From positions 1 through 24,282 of the forward strand of contig CAUSAG010000028.1 of the NCBI GenBank assembly GCA_963529665.1: a stretch of 24,282 bases of DNA, read 5' to 3'. Shown one piece after another: positions 17,883 through 24,282 of this stretch. The stretch is from Kingella_B sp963529665 (GTDB taxonomy: Bacteria; Pseudomonadota; Gammaproteobacteria; Burkholderiales; Neisseriaceae). How positions within the stretch are numbered: position 1 is the stretch's first letter; each line of letters opens with the position of its first letter. Under the pieces are notes generated by a model, which had not been told where the DNA came from, ran no database searches, and was given only the letters and a program-made list of their open reading frames with translations. Both the position numbers and the translations under genes were made by a program.

Positions 17883-17963
17883 AATGTGTTCCAGTTCTTG
17901 AGTTGAAGATATTTGCAAGCCTAAACAACTATATATTGTGATGCGTATAGTTGTTTTGGGGGT

Positions 17964-18428
17964 TTACGAGCCGCCTGCGTAGCCCAGTTGTCGCCATGCT
18001 TCAAACACCGTAATCGCCACGGTATTGGCTAAATTCATGCTGCGATTGTTTGGCATCATGGGGAAACGAATTTTCTGATTTTCAGGCAGCGTGTCCAACA
18101 CCGTAGCGGGCAAGCCGCGCGTTTCGGGGCCAAATAAAAACACATCGCCCGCCTGAAAAGCTACGCTATCGGGGCGCGTTTTGCCTTTGGTGGTGAGCGC
18201 AAAAATGCGTTGATTTTTGAGCGCATCCAAACATTCGGCAAGATTCTCGTGCACAATCAGCGTGGAAAATTCGTGGTAATCCAAACCCGCCCGCTTCATT
18301 TTCGCGCTATCCAGCGGAAAACCCAACGGCTTGATCAGCCGCAATTCGCAGCCTGTGTTGGCGCAAAGGCGAATAATATTGCCCGTGTTGGGCGGAATCT
18401 CGGGTTCAAATAATACAACGGTGAACAT
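17964..18428 (-). CDS. trmL: tRNA (cytidine/uridine-34-2'-O)-methyltransferase TrmL
   Basis: TrmL is a SPOUT-class enzyme that adds a 2'-O-methyl group to the wobble nucleotide of tRNA-Leu isoacceptors. The 154-residue size is right. Motif 1 (NTGNIIRLCANTG, 14-26), motif 2 (FLFGPETRGLP) and motif 3 (FPMMPNNRSMNLANTVAI) are complete and form the knot that binds SAM. AGGA precedes the ATG by eight bases, and a good promoter lies about 70 bases upstream (18493-18522). rlpA follows on the same strand with an 81-base gap. Confidence 0.97.
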   Translation of the reverse strand: MFTVVLFEPEIPPNTGNIIRLCANTGCELRLIKPLGFPLDSAKMKRAGLDYHEFSTLIVHENLAECLDALKNQRIFALTTKGKTRPDSVAFQAGDVFLFGPETRGLPATVLDTLPENQKIRFPMMPNNRSMNLANTVAITVFEAWRQLGYAGGS

Positions 18429-18492
18429 CGTTTAATCCTAATTCTTTGATTACAAATAATTTTTACAAAACTTGCGCCGTTGCGAACCGTGC

Positions 18493-18522
18493 AATATGCG
18501 CCTTTTTGCAACAGCAAGTCAA
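18493..18522 (-). promoter_or_regulatory. Sigma-70 promoter of trmL
   Basis: On the - strand TTGACT (18517-18522) and CATATT (18493-18498) are 18 bases apart. It sits nine bases after the stop of the comF-family gene and gives trmL, and perhaps rlpA, its own start. Confidence 0.65.
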
Positions 18523-18530
18523 ATATTTTT

Positions 18531-19205
18531 TCATTTATTACACGCGATTACACAGGCATAAACTTCGGCAGCCCCCGATAACAGCAAGGCGCGGGATAAT
18601 TCGGCGATGCTGGAATGGGTGGTGCTAACATCATCAATTATCACAACTTTACAGGTCTTAACGTTTGCATGAATGCGAAATGCGTCGCGTATGTTTTGTG
18701 CGCGCTCGGCGGCGGAAAGGGTGGATTGCGGCGCTTTGGGCGCGCGATGCACTAAATTGGGCGCTAAAAGGGGAATTTTGTAGCGCTGTGTAATGGCTTG
18801 GGCAAGGCTGTCGCATTGGTTGAAACCGCGTTGCAAGCGGCGTTCGCGGCTGATGGGCATGACGAGCACAGCATCAAAGGCTTGGCTGGCGAGCCACGGC
18901 GGTGGATTGGCGTTGAGCAGCCAAGTGAACACGGGGGTGAATTGGCGGTTGCCGTGGTGTTTCCATGCGTGCAGCAGGGTGGGGATGGGGGCGGCGTATT
19001 CGGCGCACGCCCAAAAGGCGGCATAGGGCGGCGGATGGTGCTGGCAGTTGCCGCACAGGGCTTGGTTCAGGCTGAATTCGCCGCAGCGCGGGCAAAGCTG
19101 TTGCGCGTTGGGGAAGAGCGGACGCAGCTCGGTTTGGCAGGCGATGCAGATGGCTTGCGCTTGGATGTCGTGGCAGATAAGGCAGCTTTGGATGTTGGGG
19201 AACAT
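18531..19205 (-). CDS. comF: ComF-family protein (zinc ribbon plus phosphoribosyltransferase fold)
   Basis: ComF-type proteins are needed for natural transformation in several bacteria, where they act in the cytoplasm on incoming single-stranded DNA. This fits a genome full of uptake words. I start at ATG 19205 (224 residues); the longer frame begins with TTG and reads through an uptake word. Four CxxC-type pairs (Cys8/11, 20/23, 38/41, 51/54) form zinc ribbons. The phosphoribosyltransferase domain follows, ending with the PRPP-loop VVIIDDVSTTHSS (187-199). The usual TTG[AS]T is changed to TTHSS, so PRPP binding may be altered. There is no clear ribosome site. Confidence 0.9.
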   Translation of the reverse strand: MFPNIQSCLICHDIQAQAICIACQTELRPLFPNAQQLCPRCGEFSLNQALCGNCQHHPPPYAAFWACAEYAAPIPTLLHAWKHHGNRQFTPVFTWLLNANPPPWLASQAFDAVLVMPISRERRLQRGFNQCDSLAQAITQRYKIPLLAPNLVHRAPKAPQSTLSAAERAQNIRDAFRIHANVKTCKVVIIDDVSTTHSSIAELSRALLLSGAAEVYACVIACNK

Positions 19206-19250
19206 GGTGGGGTTGGGTGGTGAGTGGTACGGTGGGATGGCGTGCGCCAA

Positions 19251-19324
19251 AGGCAGCCTGAAAATGGGATTGCGTGGCAATGGCGGATGGTTTTGGCTTC
19301 GTTGAACCTTGTTTCAGGCTGCCT
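19251..19324. repeat. Inverted uptake-sequence pair between comF and doxX-family genes
   Basis: Full words at 19251-19262 (+) and 19313-19324 (-) face each other 50 bases apart, upstream of two divergent genes. The loop is too long for a normal terminator. Confidence 0.75.
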
Positions 19325-19434
19325 TTGTTTAGATGATTTCTCAATGGTTAAAACTATGTTCGCTAAACTGCGCTATTTTAAATTTTTGATAACACATACA
19401 ATGCGCCATCTCAATTCACACAGGAAAGAAAACT

Positions 19435-19836
19435 ATGTTTACTCGTTTACAAAATTTACAAGACGCGGCGTTGTGCTTGGTGCGCGTGGTTACGGGCTAT
19501 ATGTTTTTGCAACACGGTTTGGCGAAATTTTTTGAATTTCCCGTTTCCATGACAGGCGGGCATGGCGCGGTGCCGTTGTTTTCGCTGTTTGGCGTGGGCG
19601 GCGTGTTGGAATTGGCAGGCGGCGTGTTGCTGATACTGGGCTTGTTTACGCGCCCTGTGGCGTTTTTGCTGGCGGGGCAAATGGCGGTGGCGTATTTCTT
19701 TATCCACGGCGGCAATGTGCTGCTGCCGATGACCAACGGCGGCGAGTTGGCGGCGTTGTATTCGTTGATGTTTTTGCTGCTGGTGTTTACGGGCGGCGGC
19801 AAATATGCGCTGGATGCGGTGCGCGCTAAACAATAA
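19435..19836 (+). CDS. DoxX-family membrane protein
   Basis: The 133-residue protein has four predicted membrane helices (about 12-32, 48-66, 72-90, 103-120) and the DoxX-family signature early on (LVRVVTGYMFLQHGLAKF) followed by GVGGVLELAGGVLLILGLFTRPVA. The family includes subunits of quinone oxidoreductases and many uncharacterised proteins. The ATG has AGGAA at 19422-19426. No operon partner is visible. A weak TACAAT (19397-19402) could be its -10 box. The physiological role is not known. Confidence 0.92.
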   Translation: MFTRLQNLQDAALCLVRVVTGYMFLQHGLAKFFEFPVSMTGGHGAVPLFSLFGVGGVLELAGGVLLILGLFTRPVAFLLAGQMAVAYFFIHGGNVLLPMTNGGELAALYSLMFLLLVFTGGGKYALDAVRAKQ

Positions 19837-19846
19837 GATGCGGCAT

Positions 19847-19905
19847 AGGCAGCCTGAAAATGTTGCGGGCTGGTGTGTTGTTTGATTTTGGTTTTCAGGC
19901 TGCTT
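19847..19905 (+). repeat. Uptake-sequence pair after the doxX-family gene
   Basis: A full word at 19847-19858 faces a near-match (11 of 12) at 19894-19905. The arms GCAGCCTGAAAA and TTTTCAGGCTGC pair, with a loop of about 35 bases. It is a possible weak terminator. Confidence 0.55.
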
Positions 19906-19926
19906 TGTGTGCGATGTTTGGCAAAA

Positions 19927-19985
19927 AGGCAGCCTGAAAACTATATATAAGCACGAAAGCGCGTAAACGTGCTTTCAGGCTGCCT
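19927..19985 (-). terminator. Nested hairpin with uptake words after the DUF805 pseudogene
   Basis: Full words at 19927-19938 and 19974-19985 pair on the outside. AGCACG (19950-19955) and CGTGCT (19968-19973) pair inside. The structure lies between the 3' ends of the doxX-family gene and the DUF805 pseudogene. Confidence 0.6.
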
Positions 19986-19993
19986 GAGCAGGC

Positions 19994-20414
19994 TTAATCA
20001 ACGTACTCATCAGGCTCTGCACCAAAGTGGTTGTCGCCCGCCGTGCCGTTAAGGCAGAGCAGCGCAAACAATATCGGCTCGTCCGCATAAGGAATCAGCC
20101 CCAGCAGCAGCCACCAGCCCGAATAGCCGCTGTCGTGCAGACGGCGCGCGCTCACGGCGCAAGTAGGCACAAAAGTTGCCAGCACAAACAGCACCATCAC
20201 GGCAAACGGCAGCCTTGCCGTGCCCAAGTCGCGCTAATGCAAATCGCGCAGGCTGTTCACGCCATCCAACTGCACGGGAAACTTTGCCACCAGCCAAACC
20301 GCCAGCGCACAAGCAATGCCGATTTGCACCAGCGAAAAACGCCAATATTCCTTGCGCCCTGCGCGGTCCGTTAAAGTTGGCGTATTGTTTGAGCACGGCG
20401 AAATATTCGTCCAT
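19994..20414 (-). pseudogene. DUF805 inner-membrane protein, broken by a frameshift and a stop
   Basis: Read in pieces, the - strand encodes a normal DUF805 protein of about 138 residues: MDEYFAVLKQYANFNG, then RAGRKEYWRFSLVQIG, then ARRLHDSGYSGWWLLLGLIPY near the C-terminus. Two lesions break it. An extra C near 20369 (GGACCGCGC in place of GGACGCGC) shifts the frame right after FNG. An in-frame TAG at 20234-20236 follows LRDLH and lies inside an imperfect duplication of CGCGAYTTG. The start and its AAGGGG ribosome site are intact. The function of DUF805 proteins is unknown. Two independent lesions make a sequencing error less likely. Confidence 0.85.
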
Positions 20415-20431
20415 TTTGTTCCCCTTTTTAT

Positions 20432-20471
20432 GTTTTCAGGCTGCCTTACGATAATGAGGCAGCCTGAAAAC
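20432..20471. terminator. Uptake-sequence hairpin between the DUF805 pseudogene and the AI-2E-family gene
   Basis: A perfect 15-base stem (20432-20446 with 20457-20471) and 10-base loop are made of two full words. It follows the stop of the AI-2E-family gene on the - strand. T residues follow it only on the + strand, so its strength as a terminator for that gene is doubtful. Confidence 0.55.
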
Positions 20472-20477
20472 GTTTTT

Positions 20478-21527
20478 CTAGCCCAAAATCTTGTGTGCAA
20501 TCAGCTCTTTCTTTAAATAGGCATAGCACACGGGCGCGAGCACAATCCCGCCGATGCCAAACAAATGCTCAAACACAATCATTACCAGCAGCAATTCAAA
20601 CGCCTTGGCGTTCACCTGCTCGCCGATGATCTTCGCGTTTAGAAAATACTCGGCTTTGTGAATCACCACCAAAAAAATCAGCGAAACAATCCCCGCCGTC
20701 AGCGAATTGCCCAAGCTGATGATCACCACGGCGGTGTTGGAAATCAAATTGCCGATAACGGGGATTAACCCCGCCACAAACACCAAAAAAGTGAGCGTGG
20801 TTTTAAATGGCAGCGAAATGCCCGCCGCAGGCAGCGCAACGAATAAATACAGCACGGTCAGCAAAGTGTTCACGGTGGAAATTTTCACCTGCGCCACAAA
20901 CACATCTTTAAACGATGTTTTAAAGCCCACCATCCGCTCAACCAAGGCTTGCGACAAAAATCCCGTGTATTGCGCCGATTGGCTGTGCACGACGTGCGTT
21001 TTCAGCATGATGCCGATGATGATGCCGATTAAAACGTACACAAACGAAGTCAGGCTGGTTTTCCCTGCCGACATGATATTGGCGCTGTGCGTTTTGAAAA
21101 ACAGTGCGATTTGCTCGCCGATGTTGATTTCTTCGGGCAGATATTTGTCCACGCCGTATTGGGCGATGATTTGCGGCAGGCGGTGATACATGGCTTCAAA
21201 TTCGGCGATGTTGATTTTTGAATAGCCCGCGTAAACCGCAATGCTGAGCATGGTGCAAATGGCAATCACGATAGACAGCGCCGACACCAAATGAATGTGT
21301 TTGTGTTGCAGCCGCCCGCCCAATGCCTTGCCCAGCATCGCGTTTGCGCCTTCAATCAGGCAGTAAGTCATCAAAATGCTGACAAACAGCACCACAAAAT
21401 GAAAATGCAGCACGCAAAACAACACCAACACGGCAATCGCAAACGAAATCAAAAAAGGCTTGCCCGTGTCGGCAGGCGGTGGCGTGTTGGCAGTATGATT
21501 ATCGGTATTGGCTGGATATTGGCTCAT
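20478..21527 (-). CDS. AI-2E-family transporter (PerM/YdiK type)
   Basis: The 349-residue inner-membrane protein has an N-terminal hydrophilic extension (1-22, rich in Thr, Pro and Asn), then paired membrane helices (about 26-60, 85-105), a soluble insertion (about 106-165) and a C-terminal helical bundle including TFLVFVAGLIPVIGNLIS and ELLLVMIVFEHLFGIGGIVLAPV, both typical of the family. Members are named for an AI-2 exporter, but some are sodium/proton antiporters or have no known substrate. GGGAG precedes the ATG by seven bases. A TAAGAT about 30 bases upstream is a possible -10 box. It is transcribed alone. Confidence 0.93.
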   Translation of the reverse strand: MSQYPANTDNHTANTPPPADTGKPFLISFAIAVLVLFCVLHFHFVVLFVSILMTYCLIEGANAMLGKALGGRLQHKHIHLVSALSIVIAICTMLSIAVYAGYSKINIAEFEAMYHRLPQIIAQYGVDKYLPEEINIGEQIALFFKTHSANIMSAGKTSLTSFVYVLIGIIIGIMLKTHVVHSQSAQYTGFLSQALVERMVGFKTSFKDVFVAQVKISTVNTLLTVLYLFVALPAAGISLPFKTTLTFLVFVAGLIPVIGNLISNTAVVIISLGNSLTAGIVSLIFLVVIHKAEYFLNAKIIGEQVNAKAFELLLVMIVFEHLFGIGGIVLAPVCYAYLKKELIAHKILG

Positions 21528-21594
21528 CTGGTTGCTCCCAAAAATAAAAACGCAATCTTAACAGAAAGGGATTTTGCCGAGAAATCATGCCCAA

Positions 21595-21666
21595 AGGCAG
21601 CCTGAAAATGGCTAAAACGCATTGCCGCCAAGCCAAACAGCCGTTAAAAGCATTTTCAGGCTGCCT
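21595..21666. repeat. Inverted uptake-sequence pair between the AI-2E-family gene and prlC
   Basis: Full words at 21595-21606 (+) and 21655-21666 (-) are 48 bases apart in the shared upstream region of two divergent genes. The frame of prlC stays open through them but the encoded residues (GSLKM, FSGCLC) are just uptake-word translation. Confidence 0.75.
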
Positions 21667-21736
21667 TTGCCCTTGCAATCCGCCCAATATTCCCCATTTA
21701 ACAGAACCTATTCTCAACAACGCCAGAAAGCGCATC

Positions 21737-23782
21737 ATGTCAAACAACACTTTGCTTCATCTTCACCACGAACCCGATTTCGCCGCCATCCGCGTGGACG
21801 ACATCAAGCCCGCCATGCAAACCGCGATGGCAGAAGCCCGCGAGCAGATTGCCGCGATTAAACAGCAGCCTGAAAACGCTGCCAACTGGCTCAACACCGC
21901 TGAACCGCTCACCGATTTAACCGAGCGCGTGGGGCGCATTTGGGGGGTGGTCGCGCATTTAAATTCCGTGGTGGACACACCCGAGCTACGCGCCGTGTAT
22001 AACGAGCTGATGCCCGAAGTAACCGTGTTCTTCACCGAAATCGGGCAGGATATTGAGCTTTACGAGCGTTTCAAAGCGATTAAACAATCGCCAGAATTTG
22101 CCACGCTCAGCCCTGCGCAGCAAACCAAATTGGCGCACGATTTGCGCGGTTTTGTGTTAAGCGGCGCGGAATTGCCGCCCGCGCAGCAGGCAGAATTAGC
22201 CGCCTTGCAAACCGAAGCCGCCCAGCTTTCTGCCCAATTCTCGCAAAACGTGTTGGACGCCACCGATGCCTTCGCACTTTATTTTGAAGACGACAGCAGC
22301 CTGAAAGGCTTGCCCGAAGACGCGCTGGCAATGTTTCAGGCTGCCGCAGCCGCCGAGCAAAAAACAGGCTACAAAATCGGCTTGCAAATGCCGCACTACA
22401 TCGCCGTGATGCAATACGCCGACAACCGCAGCCTGCGCGAACAGGTGTACCGCGCCTATGTCACCCGCGCCAGCGAATTTGGCAAGCCCCAATGGGACAA
22501 CACCGAAAACATCAACCGCTGCCTTGCCATCGCTTTGCAAGAAGCGCGTTTGCTGGGCTATCAAAATTATGCCGAGCTATCGCTGGTAACCAAAATGGCG
22601 GAAACGCCTGCGCAAGTGCTGGCTTTCCTGCGCGATTTAGCCCAACGCGCCAAACCCTTTGCCGAGCGCGATTTAGCCGAAGTGCGCCAATACGCCGCCG
22701 AGCATCTGGGGCTGCCTGAAATCCAATCGTGGGATTTGGCGTATGCCAGCGAAAAACTGCGCGAAGCCAAATACGCCTTTTCCGAAACCGAAGTGAAAAA
22801 ATATTTCCCCGCCGGCAAAGTGTTGGCAGGCTTGTTTGCCCAAATTGAAGCCTTGTATGACGTGAAACTGCGCGAAAAAAGCGTGCCCGTTTGGCATGAC
22901 GACGTGCACTATTTTGAATTGGAAAAAGACGGCGCCATCATTGGCGCGGTGTATATGGATTTATACGCGCGCGAAGGCAAACGCGGCGGTGCATGGATGA
23001 ACGATTACCGCGGGCGCAGACGCTATCTTTCAGGCAGCCTGAAAAACCAAATACAAACGCCCACCGCCTATTTGGTGTGCAACTTCACCCCGCCTGTCGC
23101 TGGCAAAGAAGCGCGGCTCAGCCACGACGAAATCATCACCCTGTTCCACGAAATGGGACACGGCTTGCACCACCTGCTCACTCGAATCGACGAACTGGGC
23201 GTGAGCGGCATCAACGGCGTGGAATGGGATGCGGTGGAGTTGCCCAGCCAGTTTATGGAAAATTTTGTGTGGGAATACGCCGTGTTGCGCGAAATGTCAT
23301 CGCACGAAGACACAGGCGATGCGCTGCCCGAAAGCCTGTTTGCCAAAATGCTGGCGGCAAAAAACTTCCAGCGCGGAATGTTCCTCGTGCGCCAAATGGA
23401 GTTCGCGCTGTTTGACATGCTGATTTACAGCCAAAACGATGCAGGCAGCCTGAAAAACTGGGCGCAAGTGTTGGCAGACGTGCGCCGCGAAGTCGCCGTA
23501 GTGCAGCCGCCCGAATACAACCGCTTTGCCAACAGCTTCAGCCACATCTTCGCAGGCGGCTACTCGGCAGGCTATTACAGCTACGCATGGGCGGAAGTGT
23601 TGAGCGCCGATGCTTACGCCGCGTTTGAAGAAAGCGGCAACGTGCGCGCAATGGGCACCAAATTCTGGAACGAAATCATCAGCATGGGCGGCAGCCGCAG
23701 CGCAATGGAAAACTTCAAAGCCTTCCGCGGGCGCGAACCGAGCATTGATGCGTTGCTGCGGCACAGCGGGTTTGTGGATTGA
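21737..23782 (+). CDS. prlC: Oligopeptidase A (M3 metallopeptidase)
   Basis: Oligopeptidase A degrades short peptides in the cytoplasm, including cleaved signal peptides. From the ATG at 21737 the protein has 681 residues, the usual length. The zinc site is HEMGH (471-475) with the third ligand Glu501 in VELPSQF; GLHHLLTRI follows the first motif. I reject the 50-residue upstream extension because it reads through two uptake words and matches nothing. The ribosome site is weak (AGAAAG). Full words lie inside the gene at 23032 (codons for SGSLKN) and 23443 (AGSLKN). Confidence 0.97.
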   Translation: MSNNTLLHLHHEPDFAAIRVDDIKPAMQTAMAEAREQIAAIKQQPENAANWLNTAEPLTDLTERVGRIWGVVAHLNSVVDTPELRAVYNELMPEVTVFFTEIGQDIELYERFKAIKQSPEFATLSPAQQTKLAHDLRGFVLSGAELPPAQQAELAALQTEAAQLSAQFSQNVLDATDAFALYFEDDSSLKGLPEDALAMFQAAAAAEQKTGYKIGLQMPHYIAVMQYADNRSLREQVYRAYVTRASEFGKPQWDNTENINRCLAIALQEARLLGYQNYAELSLVTKMAETPAQVLAFLRDLAQRAKPFAERDLAEVRQYAAEHLGLPEIQSWDLAYASEKLREAKYAFSETEVKKYFPAGKVLAGLFAQIEALYDVKLREKSVPVWHDDVHYFELEKDGAIIGAVYMDLYAREGKRGGAWMNDYRGRRRYLSGSLKNQIQTPTAYLVCNFTPPVAGKEARLSHDEIITLFHEMGHGLHHLLTRIDELGVSGINGVEWDAVELPSQFMENFVWEYAVLREMSSHEDTGDALPESLFAKMLAAKNFQRGMFLVRQMEFALFDMLIYSQNDAGSLKNWAQVLADVRREVAVVQPPEYNRFANSFSHIFAGGYSAGYYSYAWAEVLSADAYAAFEESGNVRAMGTKFWNEIISMGGSRSAMENFKAFRGREPSIDALLRHSGFVD

Positions 23783-23804
23783 CTAATCGCGCATAAACAT
23801 AAAA

Positions 23805-23845
23805 AGGCAGCCTGAAAAGCGGGGGAAGGGCTTTTCAGGCTGCCT
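23805..23845 (+). terminator. Uptake-sequence hairpin after prlC
   Basis: A perfect 16-base stem (23805-23820 with 23830-23845) and 9-base loop are formed by two full words 22 bases after the prlC stop. T residues after it are few, so it may act as a weak or Rho-assisted terminator. Confidence 0.7.
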
Positions 23846-23925
23846 ATCCGTTAAAAAACGCAAACAATATTTTATTTAAATTAAACGAGATAGGTTGGGA
23901 GTATGTAATGTTTTCGCGCCAATGC

Positions 23926-23954
23926 TTGACGGAATAAGCGTTCGCCTGTATGAT
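23926..23954 (+). promoter_or_regulatory. Sigma-70 promoter of the tRNA-Lys gene
   Basis: TTGACG (23926-23931) and TATGAT (23949-23954) are exactly 17 bases apart, with TG just before the -10 box. A GC-rich discriminator (CGCGC) precedes the tRNA 5' end, as at stringently controlled stable-RNA genes. Confidence 0.85.
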
Positions 23955-23965
23955 TCGCGCTTTTC

Positions 23966-24038
23966 GGGTCGTTAGCTCAGTCGGTAGAGCAGCGGACTTT
24001 TAATCCGTTGGTCGAGCGTTCGAATCGCTCACGACCCA
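23966..24038 (+). tRNA. tRNA-Lys (anticodon UUU)
   Basis: The cloverleaf is complete in 73 bases: acceptor GGGTCGT (23966-23972) pairs with ACGACCC (24031-24037), with discriminator A at 24038. The anticodon loop CTTTTAA gives anticodon UUU, lysine. The T-loop TTCGAAT is present. CCA is not encoded, so it must be added after transcription. It has its own promoter and terminator and precedes tuf. Confidence 0.98.
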
Positions 24039-24041
24039 TAT

Positions 24042-24072
24042 AAAAAGCCAAGTTTTCAGGACTTGGCTTTTT
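24042..24072 (+). terminator. Intrinsic terminator of tRNA-Lys
   Basis: A perfect 12-base stem (24042-24053 with 24061-24072) with a 7-base loop is followed by a T run within the second arm and CTTTG beyond. It lies three bases after the tRNA. An uptake word follows at 24089-24100. Confidence 0.88.
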
Positions 24073-24110
24073 CTTTGCCTGCTGCATCAGGCAGCCTGAA
24101 AATAATCTGC

Positions 24111-24139
24111 TTGATTTTTTTATCAAAAACCGCGATAAT
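24111..24139 (+). promoter_or_regulatory. Sigma-70 promoter of tuf
   Basis: TTGATT (24111-24116) and GATAAT (24134-24139) are 17 bases apart, followed by the GC-rich discriminator CGCGCG. The leader would be about 90 bases and contains GTAAG/CTTAC arms around 24191-24207. Confidence 0.75.
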
Positions 24140-24234
24140 CGCGCGTTTCAATTTCACGGAATAGCGCAACCGCGCTGTTTCATTTTTTGTGTAAGATAAA
24201 CTCTTACTTGTTCTTTATATAAGGATTTTAGCTC

Positions 24235-24282
24235 ATGGCTAAGGAAAAATTTGAACGTAGCAAACCGCACGTAAACGTTGGC
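24235..24282 (+). CDS. tuf: Elongation factor Tu, N-terminal fragment cut by the window edge
   Basis: The first 16 codons encode MAKEKFERSKPHVNVG, the start of neisserial EF-Tu, the GTPase that brings aminoacyl-tRNA to the ribosome. AAGGA (24221-24225) precedes the ATG by nine bases. The rest, including the P-loop, lies beyond the window. It has its own promoter and is far from fusA, so here tuf is not the last gene of the str operon. Confidence 0.95.
   Translation, partial: MAKEKFERSKPHVNVG

Noticed and set aside
19206..19280. 25-codon N-terminal extension of the comF-family gene
   Set aside because: It starts with TTG and reads through an uptake word (IFRLPL); the zinc-ribbon protein begins naturally at ATG 19205.
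21587..21736. 50-codon N-terminal extension of prlC
   Set aside because: It encodes mainly uptake-word translation (GSLKM, FSGCLC); the ATG at 21737 gives the normal length and start of oligopeptidase A.

Overview
The window comes from a member of the Neisseriaceae, most likely Kingella or a close relative. The 12-mer AGGCAGCCTGAA, known as the Kingella-type DNA uptake sequence (AG-kingDUS), occurs in full about 34 times by my hand count, inside genes and as inverted pairs after genes. Other supporting features are a lipid-anchored azurin like Neisseria Laz and an EF-Tu N-terminus of the neisserial type. No database search was possible, so the genus is an inference.

Layout. (1) 109-4904, + strand: a three-gene restriction-modification cassette made of a short SAM-binding methyltransferase-like protein, an Eco57I-like N6-adenine methyltransferase and a GIY-YIG nuclease fused to a superfamily 2 helicase. 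It carries three copies of a different uptake dialect (AGGCCGTCTGAA, AG-DUS, typical of Neisseria) and an AT-rich core in the methyltransferase, so it looks imported and mosaic. (2) 5046-8212, - strand: rpsL-rpsG-fusA with a clear promoter. tuf does not follow fusA; a bidirectional terminator and the convergent cassette do. (3) 8320-13763, - strand: waaA, lipid-anchored azurin with an FNR-type promoter, a DciA-family gene, cbpM, cbpA and lysS. (4) 14050-16906, + strand: an orphan PhnD-like binding protein without a signal peptide, then a TerC/CBS/CorC membrane protein. (5) 17073-19205, - strand: rlpA, trmL and a comF-family gene. (6) 19435-21527: doxX-family gene (+), a DUF805 pseudogene (-) and an AI-2E-family permease (-). 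(7) 21737-24282, + strand: oligopeptidase A (prlC), tRNA-Lys(UUU) with its own promoter and terminator, and the first 16 codons of tuf with a strong promoter.

Most of the window is housekeeping: translation (S12, S7, EF-G, LysRS, tRNA-Lys, EF-Tu, TrmL), envelope (WaaA, RlpA), chaperone (CbpA/CbpM), helicase loading (DciA) and electron transfer (azurin). The accessory part is the restriction cassette at the left end. Full AG-kingDUS copies were seen at 2435, 5012, 8520, 8763, 9606, 9626, 10883, 12190, 12838, 13797, 14562, 15008, 15178, 15233, 16443, 16905, 16932, 16957, 17011, 17039, 19251, 19313, 19847, 19927, 19974, 20435, 20457, 21595, 21655, 23032, 23443, 23805, 23834 and 24089 (first base, either strand). 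None was seen between 5024 and 8519, the ribosomal-protein/EF-G block.
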